A stretch of DNA of 64,000 nucleotides from JBBCJM01 sp037190175. Its GTDB lineage: Bacteria; Pseudomonadota; Alphaproteobacteria; Rhodobacterales; Rhodobacteraceae. A model generated the notes under the pieces. It ran no database searches, was not told the DNA's origin, and saw nothing but the letters and a program-made list of their open reading frames with translations. Shown here piece after piece: positions 54,683 through 62,861 of this stretch. The stretch's first letter is position 1, and each line of letters opens with the position of its first letter. The DNA lies in NCBI GenBank assembly GCA_037190175.1, contig JBBCJM010000121.1, positions 1-64,000 of the forward strand, read 5' to 3'. The translations under genes were made by a program, and so were the position numbers.

Positions 54683-56289
54683 CTATCCAGCCAGGCGCTC
54701 GCCAGATTGCCATAGGCCCCGATGGCGCCGATGGTATGGTCCTTGACCTCGGCGCGGCAGATGGTGATCCGCGCGGCCGAACACAGCGGGATGGTGGGGA
54801 TGTCCTCCATCACGATGCGCTGGAAGTCGAGGTACAGCTGCTTGCGCCGGTCCAGATCGACCTCCACGCTGGCGGCCTCGAGGATCGCGTCCACCTCGGG
54901 GTTGGAATAGCCCGATCCGTTGGAATAGGGCACCCCGTCGCGGATGTTCTGCGACCAGTAGAAGCGGTGCACCCCGATGGCGGGGTCCGCCCCGGCCGAG
55001 CCGTAGAAGATGCTGAGGTCGAAGTCGCGTTCCGTATAGATCCGCGTGACATAGGCGCCGGGGTCGCTGATGCGCACCTCGGCCTGCACCCCGATCTCGC
55101 GGAACTGCTCGCGCATGTATTCCGCCGCCCGCACCGGCTGTTCGCCCAGCGTCGAGGCGTCGATGGTGAGGCTGAAGCGGATGCCGTTCTGGCCGCGCGG
55201 ATGGCCCGCCTCGTCCAGCAGCGCCTCGGCGCGGGCCAGGTCGTAGGGGTACTGCGGCACGCCGTCGGTGGAGTAGAAGGTCTTCTGTTCGGCATGGATG
55301 GGGCCGGTGCCGGGCTCGCCGAAGCCGAACCAGATGTTGTCGGTGATCCAGGCCGGGTCGATGGCATGGGCCAGCGCCTGGCGCACCAGCTTGTTCTGGA
55401 ACAGCGGCCGGCGCAGGTTGTAGTCGCAGATATGCACGGTCGGCACGTATTCGTAGCCGCGGGTGGTGACCTCGAACCCCTCCATCCCCTGGAAGCGCAG
55501 GATCTCGGTCGCCGGCAGCTGGTTGGCGCCCACGAAATCGGCCTCGCCCGATTCCAGCATCGCCGCGCGGGTGGAGCCGTCGGCGATGAAGCGCATGACG
55601 ATGCGGTCCACGTAGGGCTTGCCCGGGTCCCAGTAGTCGGGGTTGCGCTCCATCACGATGTTCTCGCCGCGGGTATAGCTGGCCAGCCGGAACGGCCCGG
55701 TGCCCACCGGCGCCAGGTTCGCCGGGTTCGCCATGATGTCGGTGCCCTTGTAGAGATGCGCGGGCAGGATGGGCGATTCCGCGGCGTTCAGCGCCGACAT
55801 CATCCAGGGCGTCGGCTTGCTCAGCACGAAGATGGCGGTGTGGGGGTCGGGCGTCTCGATATCGGTGACCGAGTCGAAGGTGACCTTGCCGCGGCCGTGG
55901 TGCACCTTGAGGATCTCCAGCACCGAGACCTTCACGTCCTCCGAGGTGAAGGGCGTGCCGTCGTGCCAGACCACCCCCTGCCGCAGGTTGAAGGTGATGC
56001 GCAGCCCGTCGGGCGAGACCTCCCAGCTTTCGGCCAGCTGCGGCTCGGGCACCATGCCCTCGGCATAGTCGAAGAGCCCGTCGAAGAGCTTGGCGCACAA
56101 GAGCGCCTCGGTGCCCGAGGTGGAGATCGCGGCGTTCAGGTAGGTGGGGCCGCCGGTGGTCACGATGGTCAGCGTGCCGCCGGACTTCGGCGCCGCATGG
56201 GCCCATTTCGGCACGAAGGGCAGCGCCGAGCCCAGCGCGAGCCCGGCCAGGATGTGGCGGCGGTTCGGGTTGCAATGGAATGTGGTCAT
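54679..56289 (-). CDS. Peptide-type periplasmic binding protein (SBP family 5), system 2
   Basis: 536-residue binding protein, first gene of the cassette. The N terminus has paired arginines (NRRHILAGLALGSALPFVP) and cleavage near AHAAPKS, so either Tat or Sec export. Family-5 core: LAESWEVSPDGLRITFNLRQGVVWHDGTPFTSEDV, VGTGPFRLASY and YDLARAEALLDEAGHPRG. All five genes of system 2 are joined by overlaps. The cargo is unknown; nearby flavin monooxygenases suggest a xenobiotic-like amino acid or amide. Confidence 0.9.
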   Translation of the reverse strand: MTTFHCNPNRRHILAGLALGSALPFVPKWAHAAPKSGGTLTIVTTGGPTYLNAAISTSGTEALLCAKLFDGLFDYAEGMVPEPQLAESWEVSPDGLRITFNLRQGVVWHDGTPFTSEDVKVSVLEILKVHHGRGKVTFDSVTDIETPDPHTAIFVLSKPTPWMMSALNAAESPILPAHLYKGTDIMANPANLAPVGTGPFRLASYTRGENIVMERNPDYWDPGKPYVDRIVMRFIADGSTRAAMLESGEADFVGANQLPATEILRFQGMEGFEVTTRGYEYVPTVHICDYNLRRPLFQNKLVRQALAHAIDPAWITDNIWFGFGEPGTGPIHAEQKTFYSTDGVPQYPYDLARAEALLDEAGHPRGQNGIRFSLTIDASTLGEQPVRAAEYMREQFREIGVQAEVRISDPGAYVTRIYTERDFDLSIFYGSAGADPAIGVHRFYWSQNIRDGVPYSNGSGYSNPEVDAILEAASVEVDLDRRKQLYLDFQRIVMEDIPTIPLCSAARITICRAEVKDHTIGAIGAYGNLASAWLDR

Positions 56290-56629
56290 GACAGGTCCCC
56301 AGGGCTGAAGGTGAAGGCTTGGCGGGCGGCGGGCCGCCGACTTCGGGCGCGGCGGCGCCGTCCGGCAAGGACACACGGCACCAGCCCGCACGGTGCGGGT
56401 TCTGTCTGGGTTGTCATGGGCTCCCCGTTGGCGATGAGGCAGCCGGGCCTTCTGGCGGGCCCGGTGCTGCGGGTGGGATGGTCAGGGACGGCTTGCTGCG
56501 TCCTTTGCTGTCGCGCTGGCGGCAATCATAGCATCGGCCCCGATGATTCTGTCAAAGATATAATCCAGTGTTAGCATGATGGGCGGCTCCCCCTGCGCCG
56601 GTGTTATGCGGCCTGCCGCTTTTTCGGGC
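56290..56629. promoter_or_regulatory. Intergenic region and promoter of ABC system 2
   Basis: 340 bases with no credible gene. On the minus strand a consensus-like promoter is visible: TTGACA at 56555-56550 and TATGAT at 56530-56525, separated by 19 bases, leaving a leader of about 235 bases before the binding-protein ATG. The motif AGATATAATC (56556-56565, plus strand) touches the -35 box. The leader itself is GC-rich and unremarkable. Confidence 0.5.
56556..56565 (+). promoter_or_regulatory. AGATATAATC motif next to the -35 box of ABC system 2
   Basis: A variant of the AGATAT[C/A]AT core. It adjoins the TTGACA at 56555-56550, a position from which a regulator could block or recruit RNA polymerase. 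Confidence 0.4.
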
Positions 56630-57958
56630 CTATTCCGCCGCCGCGCGCCGTGCGACCGCGGGATGGGCGGGGCGCGGCAGGCCCAGGTGGTCGCGCAGGG
56701 TGGTGCCCTCGTACTCGGCCCGGAACAGGCCCCGCCGCACGAGGATCGGGATCAATTCGTCCACGAAGACCTCGACCGGGCGGGGCATGTAGGGCGGCAG
56801 CACCATGAACCCGTCGCAGGCGCCGCTCTCGAACCAGTCCTGCATGTCGTCGGCCACCTGTTCGGCGGTGCCATGCACCAGCCGGTGGCCGGAACTGGCC
56901 GCCACATAGTCGCGCAGCTGCCGCACGGTCATGTCGTGGCGCTTGGCGATGGCCTTGATGATCACCGAATGGCCCTGGATCTTCTCGGTCAGGTCAGGCA
57001 GTTCCGGCACCGGCTCGTCCAGGGGGAACTGGCTCATGTCGTGCCCGATGCGGTCGGACAGGACGCGCATCGAGGCCACGGGGTCGGCCAGATCGGCCAG
57101 CCGGGTGATGATGCCCTGCGCCTCTGCCTCGGTGCGGCCGATGATGGGCAGGATGCCGACCAGCACCTTGACCGCATCGCGGGGCCGGCCCGCGGCCTCC
57201 ACCCGGTCGCGCAAGCCTTGGGTGAAGGCGATGGCGTCCTCCTTCACCTGCTGGCTGGCGAAGACCACCTCGGCGGTGCGCGCGGCGAAGTCGAGCCCGC
57301 GGTCCGAGGCGCCGGCCTGGAAGATCACCGGATAGCCCTGCGGCGGGCGGGTGATGTTCAGCGGGCCCTTGACGGTGAAGTGCGCGCCGCTGTGGTTCAG
57401 CTCGTGCATCTTCTCGCGGTCCATGTAGACCCCGGTCGCCTTGTCGCCGGCCAGCGCGTCGTCCTCCCAGCTGTCCCACAGGCCCTTGGCGACCTCGACA
57501 TATTCCTCGGCCCGGCCATAGCGTGCCTCGTGGCTGGGGAAGGGATCGGTGCCGAAGTTCACCGCGGCGTCGGGGCTGGCGCCGGTGACCACGTTCCAGC
57601 CCGCGCGGCCATGGCTCATGTGGTCGATCGAGGCGAAGGCGCGGGCGATGTTGTAGGGCTCGGAATAGGTGGTCGAGGCGGTGGCCACCAGCCCGATGCG
57701 CGAGGTGCAGAGGCAGAGCGCGCCCAGCAGCGTCAGCGGCTCCAGCCGCACGATGTGCTTGGGGTGCGCGTCGCGGCCCGCGTTCACCGCGTCGGCGAAG
57801 AACACCACGTCGAACCTGCCGCGCTCGGCGGTCTGCACGATCCGGCGGATCAGGTCGAAGTTCTCGGCCCCGAACTCGGCCTCGGGCAGGCGCCAGCCCG
57901 CCACGTGGTGTCCCGCTCCGGCGACCAGCAGCGCGAGGCTCATCTTCTTTCCGGTCAT
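56630..57958 (-). CDS. FMN-dependent monooxygenase (NtaA/DmoA/SoxA family), copy 1
   Basis: 442-residue luciferase-like (bacterial bilin/LLM fold) monooxygenase of the nitrilotriacetate-monooxygenase component A family. Phrases: GHHVAGWRLPE, FADAVNAGRDAHPKH, TASTTYSEPYNIARAFASIDHMSHGRAGWNVVTG, RYGRAEEYVEV and PVIFQAGASDRG. The ATG at 57958 has GGAGGG six bases upstream; an ATG at 57976 is less likely. Uses reduced FMN supplied by a separate reductase, possibly the fused reductase at 62862. Such enzymes cleave C-N or C-S bonds or desulfurise. Seventeen bases downstream of the MmgE/PrpD gene, so co-transcribed. Confidence 0.88.
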   Translation of the reverse strand: MTGKKMSLALLVAGAGHHVAGWRLPEAEFGAENFDLIRRIVQTAERGRFDVVFFADAVNAGRDAHPKHIVRLEPLTLLGALCLCTSRIGLVATASTTYSEPYNIARAFASIDHMSHGRAGWNVVTGASPDAAVNFGTDPFPSHEARYGRAEEYVEVAKGLWDSWEDDALAGDKATGVYMDREKMHELNHSGAHFTVKGPLNITRPPQGYPVIFQAGASDRGLDFAARTAEVVFASQQVKEDAIAFTQGLRDRVEAAGRPRDAVKVLVGILPIIGRTEAEAQGIITRLADLADPVASMRVLSDRIGHDMSQFPLDEPVPELPDLTEKIQGHSVIIKAIAKRHDMTVRQLRDYVAASSGHRLVHGTAEQVADDMQDWFESGACDGFMVLPPYMPRPVEVFVDELIPILVRRGLFRAEYEGTTLRDHLGLPRPAHPAVARRAAAE

Positions 57959-57975
57959 CGCCTTCCCTCCAGTCA

Positions 57976-59445
57976 TCAGCGGTCCGCGACCAGCAGCGCG
58001 CCGATCTCGCGCATGTCCTCCACCCGCTCCAGCCCCTGCACCGCCTCGATGATCCGCAGCCGGCGGTCGCGGCTGAAGCGGTCGGCGGCGAATTCGGTCA
58101 TGTCCATGAACTTGGCGGCCACGTCGTCGAAGCTCATCGGGTTCTCGGGGTGGCCGTGGGCATAGTCCACACGGGCGGTCACCGGCTCGGCCCGCCCGCG
58201 CAGCCGCACCTCCACGATCCCCGGGGTGGGCAGCACGTTGCCGGTGGCGCTGGTGTCCAGCACCGCCTCCACCCGGTCGAACATCGAGACCAGATCCGGC
58301 GCCCGCCGGCGGTCGTCGGCGAAGCGGTCCAGCCGCACCCGCCCGTCGCAGAAGGCCGCGGCCACCACGAAGGGCATCGACATCTGCGCATGGACCCAGC
58401 CGCGGTCGGACAGGATGGCGGCGCGGTGTTCGTCCTTGTCCAGCGGCGTGCAGACCACGTCGAAATATTCGCGGTTCAGCACCCGCAGGGTGACCTTCTC
58501 CACCTCCTCGGGCCGGATCGCGTGGTCGCGGATCGCCTGCTCGGCCGCCGCCGCCGCGGTGTGGATGTGGCGGCAGCAGGGATAGGGTTTGATGCTGATC
58601 TCCTGCACCGTGTAGTATTCGCCCAGCCGGTCGGTCAGCACGGCCGCGTCATAGCGCCCGCCGTGCAGCGCGGCGTAATAGCCGCAGGGGCCGGTGAGCG
58701 ATTCCAGCGCGCCGGTGATCCCGGCCCCCGCGAGATCGGCCGCGACCACCCCGGCCATGGAGGAAAGCCCCTGCTGCGCCCGCACCGTCAGCGCGCCTTC
58801 GGCCACCCCTTGCAGGTTGCCGGCGCACTGGCTGTAGGCGATGCCCAGCGCATTCTGCAACGCCAGCGCGTCGAAGCCCCGCACCTTGCCGGCGACCAGC
58901 GCGCCCACCAGCGAGCCCACGTGATAGGTATGCGACTGGGTGCGCCGCGCCGCGCGGCCGGCCGAGACATCGGCGCGCGGCGCCACCGCGATGCGGATCG
59001 CCAGGTCGTTGCCCAGCACCACGGCGGCCAGGAAATCCCGGCCCGAGATGCCGCCGCGGGATTCGGCCACCGCCAGCGCGATGGGGGCCATGGAGGCGGT
59101 CAGGTGCGACATCGCCTGTTCGTGGGCGTCGTCGATCTCCAGCGCCCGGGCCATGGTGGCATTGGCCAGCGCCGCGTGATGCGCCGGCACCTTCGCGCCC
59201 GAGCCGATCACGTGGGCCTGCGCCGCGCCGCCCCAGCCCTGCACCAGCGCCGCGATCGCTTCGCAGCCCTCGGCCTTCACCCCGGCGATGGCAGAGCCGA
59301 AGGCATCCAGCACGCAGATGCGGGTATAGTCGCGGGCGCCGGCGGGAATGTCGTCCCATCCCGTCCGCTCCACATGGCGGGCCAGCGCGCGTTCCACCCG
59401 GCCGGGCCGGGTGTCGGCTGCGCCTGCGGTGTCCGTGTCCTTCAT
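57976..59445 (-). CDS. MmgE/PrpD-family protein
   Basis: 489-residue MmgE/PrpD protein: ARALEIDDAHEQAMSHLTASMAPIALAVAE, AAVVLGNDLAIRIAVAP, THTYHVGSLVG-like QSHTYHVGSLVGALVA and the KPYPCCRHIHTAAAAAEQAI motif. The start at 59445 follows GGAGGCGGG. Characterised relatives are 2-methylcitrate dehydratase, cis-aconitate decarboxylase and iminodisuccinate epimerase. The last is notable because it comes from aminopolycarboxylate breakdown, and the adjacent NtaA-type monooxygenase belongs to the same kind of chemistry; a similar substrate is a reasonable guess but unproven. Confidence 0.85.
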   Translation of the reverse strand: MKDTDTAGAADTRPGRVERALARHVERTGWDDIPAGARDYTRICVLDAFGSAIAGVKAEGCEAIAALVQGWGGAAQAHVIGSGAKVPAHHAALANATMARALEIDDAHEQAMSHLTASMAPIALAVAESRGGISGRDFLAAVVLGNDLAIRIAVAPRADVSAGRAARRTQSHTYHVGSLVGALVAGKVRGFDALALQNALGIAYSQCAGNLQGVAEGALTVRAQQGLSSMAGVVAADLAGAGITGALESLTGPCGYYAALHGGRYDAAVLTDRLGEYYTVQEISIKPYPCCRHIHTAAAAAEQAIRDHAIRPEEVEKVTLRVLNREYFDVVCTPLDKDEHRAAILSDRGWVHAQMSMPFVVAAAFCDGRVRLDRFADDRRRAPDLVSMFDRVEAVLDTSATGNVLPTPGIVEVRLRGRAEPVTARVDYAHGHPENPMSFDDVAAKFMDMTEFAADRFSRDRRLRIIEAVQGLERVEDMREIGALLVADR

Positions 59446-59620
59446 CCCCGCCTCCACCTGCGGCAGCCCGGCCGATAGCTGCTTGACGACAGATATCATA
59501 TCTAATTATAGATTCAATGAAATATTGCCGTCTTCTGTTATGCAGTCTGGACTTGGGAAATCCTTCCCTTGCCGGCCTGCCGCGCAGGGGCGATGTTCCT
59601 GCCCCACAGGAGACCCTCGG
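59446..59620. promoter_or_regulatory. Divergent control region, MmgE/monooxygenase operon and nitroreductase/MFS operon
   Basis: 175 bases. For the rightward operon TTGACG (59483-59488) and TTATAG (59506-59511) are spaced by 17 bases. The perfect inverted repeat AGATAT-C-ATATCT (59491-59503) fills the spacer between them, the classic place for a repressor site. The 59500-59530 stretch is strongly AT-rich. The nitroreductase has CAGGAGA upstream of its ATG at 59621. Confidence 0.55.
59491..59503. promoter_or_regulatory. AGATAT-C-ATATCT palindrome within promoter spacer
   Basis: Six-base arms with a single central base. Twelve of its bases recur exactly at 42068-42079, and nine at 61497-61505 in reverse orientation. 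It lies between candidate -35 and -10 elements of the nitroreductase operon. Confidence 0.5.
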
Positions 59621-60220
59621 ATGACCCTTCCTACGATCGAGGCGCTGACCCGCCGGCGCAGCCGCTATGCGCTGGGCCGCAACGTCACCCTGCCGCGGGG
59701 GGAGATCGAGGCGCTGGTGAAGGAGGCGGTGCGGCTGGCGCCCTCGACCTACAACTCGCAGGGCTCCCGCGTGGTGATCCTGTTCGGCAAGCACAGCCTG
59801 CGGTTCTGGGACCTGACGCTGGCCACCCTGCGCCCCCTCGTCCCGCCCGAGAAGATCGCCAGCACCGAGCGGCGGATGGCCGCCTTCGCCGCCGGGATCG
59901 GCACCATCCTGTTCTTCGAGGACGCCGAGGTGCAGCGCGGGCTGGAGATGCAGTATCCCGCCATCGCCGAAAACTTCGCGGCCTTTTCCGAACAGGCGTC
60001 GGGCATGGCGCAGCTGGCGGTCTGGATGGCGCTGGCCGACGCCGGGATCGGCGCCAGCCTGCAACACTACAACCCGCTGGTGGATGCCGAGGTGGCGCAG
60101 ATCTGGGATCTGCCGGCGCACTGGCGGCTGCGGGCGCAGATGCCCTTCGGCTCGATCGAGGGCGAGAGCGGCGAGAAAAGCTTCATCCCCGACGACGAAC
60201 GGTTCCGGTCCTTCGGCTGA
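59621..60220 (+). CDS. Nitroreductase-family FMN protein
   Basis: 199-residue small nitroreductase: RRRSRYALGRNVTLP near the N terminus for FMN phosphate, VRLAPSTYNSQGSRVVIL, GMAQLAVWMALADAGIGASLQHYNP and a C-terminal QMPFGSIEGESGEK. Pattern resembles the fungal-HBN1/bacterial YfkO-YdfN subgroup that acts as an NAD(P)H oxidoreductase on nitro compounds or quinones. The MFS transporter follows fourteen bases later. It may provide reduced flavin or detoxify an intermediate of the neighbouring monooxygenase pathways. Confidence 0.85.
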   Translation: MTLPTIEALTRRRSRYALGRNVTLPRGEIEALVKEAVRLAPSTYNSQGSRVVILFGKHSLRFWDLTLATLRPLVPPEKIASTERRMAAFAAGIGTILFFEDAEVQRGLEMQYPAIAENFAAFSEQASGMAQLAVWMALADAGIGASLQHYNPLVDAEVAQIWDLPAHWRLRAQMPFGSIEGESGEKSFIPDDERFRSFG

Positions 60221-60234
60221 GCGGGGTGCAGGCG

Positions 60235-61434
60235 ATGACCGGCCGCCCGCTGAGCCTGACCGAACGCCGGCGGGTGATCCTGCTGCTCTCCTGCGCCGGG
60301 CTGGCCAGCAACGCCAACCTGCGGATGCTGGACAGCGCGCTGCCGCAGATCGCACAGGACTTCTCGGTGACCGCCGGGCAGGTGGGGCAACTCGCCTCGG
60401 CCTATCTGCTGGCCTATGGCGCCTGCCAGTTGCCCTTCGGCATCGTGGGCGACCGGCGGGGGAAGTACCGGCTGATCGCGCTGTTCTGCTTTCTGTGCTT
60501 CGCCGCGACCATGGCCGGGGCGCTGGCGGGCAGCTTCGGGCAATTGTGGCTGCTGCGCCTGCTGGCGGGCGCGGTGGCGGCGGCGGTGATCCCCATGTCG
60601 GTCTCGTGGATGGGCGACAACGTGCCCATCGACCAGCGGCAGGCGGTGCTGGCCGGGTACATGGCCGGCACGCTGACCGGCATGGTGCTGGGCCAGATCG
60701 GCGGCGGGTTCCTGGCCGAATGGGTCAGCTGGCGGCTGGCCCCGGCCATGGTGGCGCTGATCTACCTGGCGGTGGGGATCGGCATGACCGCCTATGCCCG
60801 CCGGGTGCCGGCGGTGCACGGCAACGGGGGCGAGCCGCCGCGCCCGCCCATGCCCGTCGGCACCGCGTTCCGCACCGTGTTCAGCGGGCTGACCCGGCGG
60901 ATGCTGCTGCTGGCGGGGTCGGTGCAGGGGATGACGGTCTTCGCCATCGTGCCCTTCTCGGGCCTGCTGCTGGTGCAGAGGTTCGGGATCGACCTGGCGC
61001 AGACCGGCTTCATCCTGGCCACCTATGCGCTGGGGGGCTTCGTCCACACGCTGGTGATCCGCGGCCTGCTGCGCCGCTTCGGCGCGCCGGCGCAATACCT
61101 GATCGCCGCGGTGGTGACGGTGGCGGGGATGCTGATCCTGGGGCTGGCCCCCTGGCTGTGGCTGACGCCCTTGGGCGCGATCCTGCTGGGGCTGGGCGGC
61201 AGCGGGATGCACAACAACCTGCAGACCCACGCGACCCAGATCCTGCCGGAATCCCGCGCCACCGGGTTTTCCATCTTCACCACGCTCTTCTTCATGTCGC
61301 AGTCGGTGGGGGCGGCGATCTGCGGCCTCTTGACCGACCGGATCGGCATCGTCGCCGCCTATCTGGCCCCGGCGCCGGCGATCCTGATCCTGGGCCTGTG
61401 GTTCGCGGCCATGTCCCGCCGGCACCGGCTGTAG
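60235..61434 (+). CDS. MFS transporter
   Basis: 399-residue major facilitator protein with about twelve membrane helices. Early phrase DSALPQIAQDFSVTAGQVGQLASAYLLAYGACQLPFGIVGDRRGKYR contains the MFS motif A region (GDRRGKYR) between helices 2 and 3, and SWMGDNVPIDQRQAVLAGYMAGTLTGMVLGQIGGG resembles the motif C exporter signature of DHA1-type proteins. It may export a toxic product or take up a substrate. The ATG at 60235 is used; a GTG three codons upstream is possible. Operon with the nitroreductase. Confidence 0.87.
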   Translation: MTGRPLSLTERRRVILLLSCAGLASNANLRMLDSALPQIAQDFSVTAGQVGQLASAYLLAYGACQLPFGIVGDRRGKYRLIALFCFLCFAATMAGALAGSFGQLWLLRLLAGAVAAAVIPMSVSWMGDNVPIDQRQAVLAGYMAGTLTGMVLGQIGGGFLAEWVSWRLAPAMVALIYLAVGIGMTAYARRVPAVHGNGGEPPRPPMPVGTAFRTVFSGLTRRMLLLAGSVQGMTVFAIVPFSGLLLVQRFGIDLAQTGFILATYALGGFVHTLVIRGLLRRFGAPAQYLIAAVVTVAGMLILGLAPWLWLTPLGAILLGLGGSGMHNNLQTHATQILPESRATGFSIFTTLFFMSQSVGAAICGLLTDRIGIVAAYLAPAPAILILGLWFAAMSRRHRL

Positions 61435-61527
61435 GGGGCTCGCGGCAATTCAGTTGTTGCATTTATGAATTTTTGTGTACGATCAAATAAGCAGAAATGA
61501 TATCTGGCGAGCGCCGGGAGGGATCCG
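61435..61527. promoter_or_regulatory. Promoter region of second flavin monooxygenase; reverse AGATATCAT motif
   Basis: 93 bases, AT-rich in the middle (61450-61500). The motif AGATATCAT is present on the minus strand at 61505-61497, just upstream of a strong GGGAGGG ribosome site and the ATG at 61528. No strict -35/-10 pair, though TTGTTGC (61454-61460) and TACGAT (61478-61483) are spaced roughly right. Confidence 0.45.
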
Positions 61528-62856
61528 ATGCGAAGCGACAAGATGCGGCTGGGCCTGTCGATCCGCGGCATGGGCTATCACGTGGCGGCCTGGCGCCACC
61601 CCGACCAGCCCGCCGCCGGCGCGCTCGACTACCGCCAGTTCCTGGCCGCGGCGCAGGCGGCGGAGCGGGGGCTGTTCGACATGGTGTTCCTGGCCGACAC
61701 CCTGTCGCAGAAGGCGGTGGACCTGCCCCCCGGCGCCGCCGCGCATTCCAGCTGGAACGCCGAGCTGGACCCGCTGATGATCCTGGCCGCGCTGGCGCCG
61801 CTGACCCGGAACATCGGGCTCGCCGTCACCATGTCGACCTCCTACAACGAGCCCTTCAACGTGGCCCGCCGGTTCTCCTCGCTCGACTTCATCAGCGGCG
61901 GGCGGGCGGCGTGGAACATGGTCACCTCCTGGGGCGAGGACGAGGCGAAGAACTTCGGGGTGGAGCCGCTGAAGGCCACCGACGCCCGTTACGCCCGCGG
62001 GCGGGAGTTCCTGGAGGTGGTGTGCAAGCTGTGGGACAGCTGGCGCGACGGGGCGCTCTTGGCCGACAAGGCGGCCGGGCTGTTCTACGACTATGCCGGC
62101 GTGCAGCCGATCCGCCACCGCGGCGCGCATTTCGCCTGCCACGGCCCGGCGACCATCCCCCGCACCCCGCAGGGCCGGCCGATCATCATCCAGGCCGGCG
62201 GTTCGGACCAGGGGCGCGAGATCGCGGCCTCCACCGCGGACGTGATCTATGCGGTGGCCAATTCGATGGAGGATGCGCAGGCGTATTACTCGGATGTGAA
62301 GGGCCGCATGGCCCGCTACGGCCGCGACCCCGACCACCTGAAGATCATGTACGGGATGACGGTCTTCCTGGGCCGGACCGAGGCCGAAGCGCGCGAGAAG
62401 TACGAGGAACTGCAATCGCTGATCGACCTGGAGACCGGGCTTTCCGCGGTCATGCGGCTGGCCCCCGGCCTGATGGGCCATCCGCTGGACGAGCCGGTGA
62501 CCGACATCGCCATCACCGGCTTCGAGAGCGGGGCCAGGCGGCTGCGCGAGGTGATCCAGCGCGACAGGCCCACCCTGCGGGAGCTGACCCGGATGGTCGG
62601 GCATGGCGTCACCCAGAACCTGGTGATCGGCACGCCGGTGCAGGTGGCCGACCATCTGGAACGCTGGTTCCAGAACCACGCCGCCGACGGGTTCAACTTC
62701 ATGCCCGCCCGCCTGCCGGCCTTCGCCGACGACCTGACCGACCTGCTGGTGCCCGAGTTGCAGAACCGCAAGCTCTTTCGCACGCGGTACGAATCGGACA
62801 CGCTGCGCGGCAACCTGGGCCTGCCCTGGCCCGCGCAACCCGCCCAAGGAGCCTGA
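61528..62856 (+). CDS. FMN-dependent monooxygenase (NtaA/DmoA/SoxA family), copy 2
   Basis: 442 residues, the same length as the copy at 56630 and of the same family but clearly diverged: MGYHVAAWRHPDQ, MVFLADTLSQKAVD, VTMSTSYNEPFNVARRFSSLDFISGGRAAWNMVTSW, RYARGREFLEV and RPIIIQAGGSDQGREIAA. Requires reduced FMN; the next gene, five bases on, encodes a flavin reductase fused to a nitroreductase domain, forming a complete two-component monooxygenase. Likely substrates are small amines, thioethers or aminocarboxylates; not resolvable from sequence. Confidence 0.88.
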   Translation: MRSDKMRLGLSIRGMGYHVAAWRHPDQPAAGALDYRQFLAAAQAAERGLFDMVFLADTLSQKAVDLPPGAAAHSSWNAELDPLMILAALAPLTRNIGLAVTMSTSYNEPFNVARRFSSLDFISGGRAAWNMVTSWGEDEAKNFGVEPLKATDARYARGREFLEVVCKLWDSWRDGALLADKAAGLFYDYAGVQPIRHRGAHFACHGPATIPRTPQGRPIIIQAGGSDQGREIAASTADVIYAVANSMEDAQAYYSDVKGRMARYGRDPDHLKIMYGMTVFLGRTEAEAREKYEELQSLIDLETGLSAVMRLAPGLMGHPLDEPVTDIAITGFESGARRLREVIQRDRPTLRELTRMVGHGVTQNLVIGTPVQVADHLERWFQNHAADGFNFMPARLPAFADDLTDLLVPELQNRKLFRTRYESDTLRGNLGLPWPAQPAQGA

Positions 62857-62861
62857 CGCCC

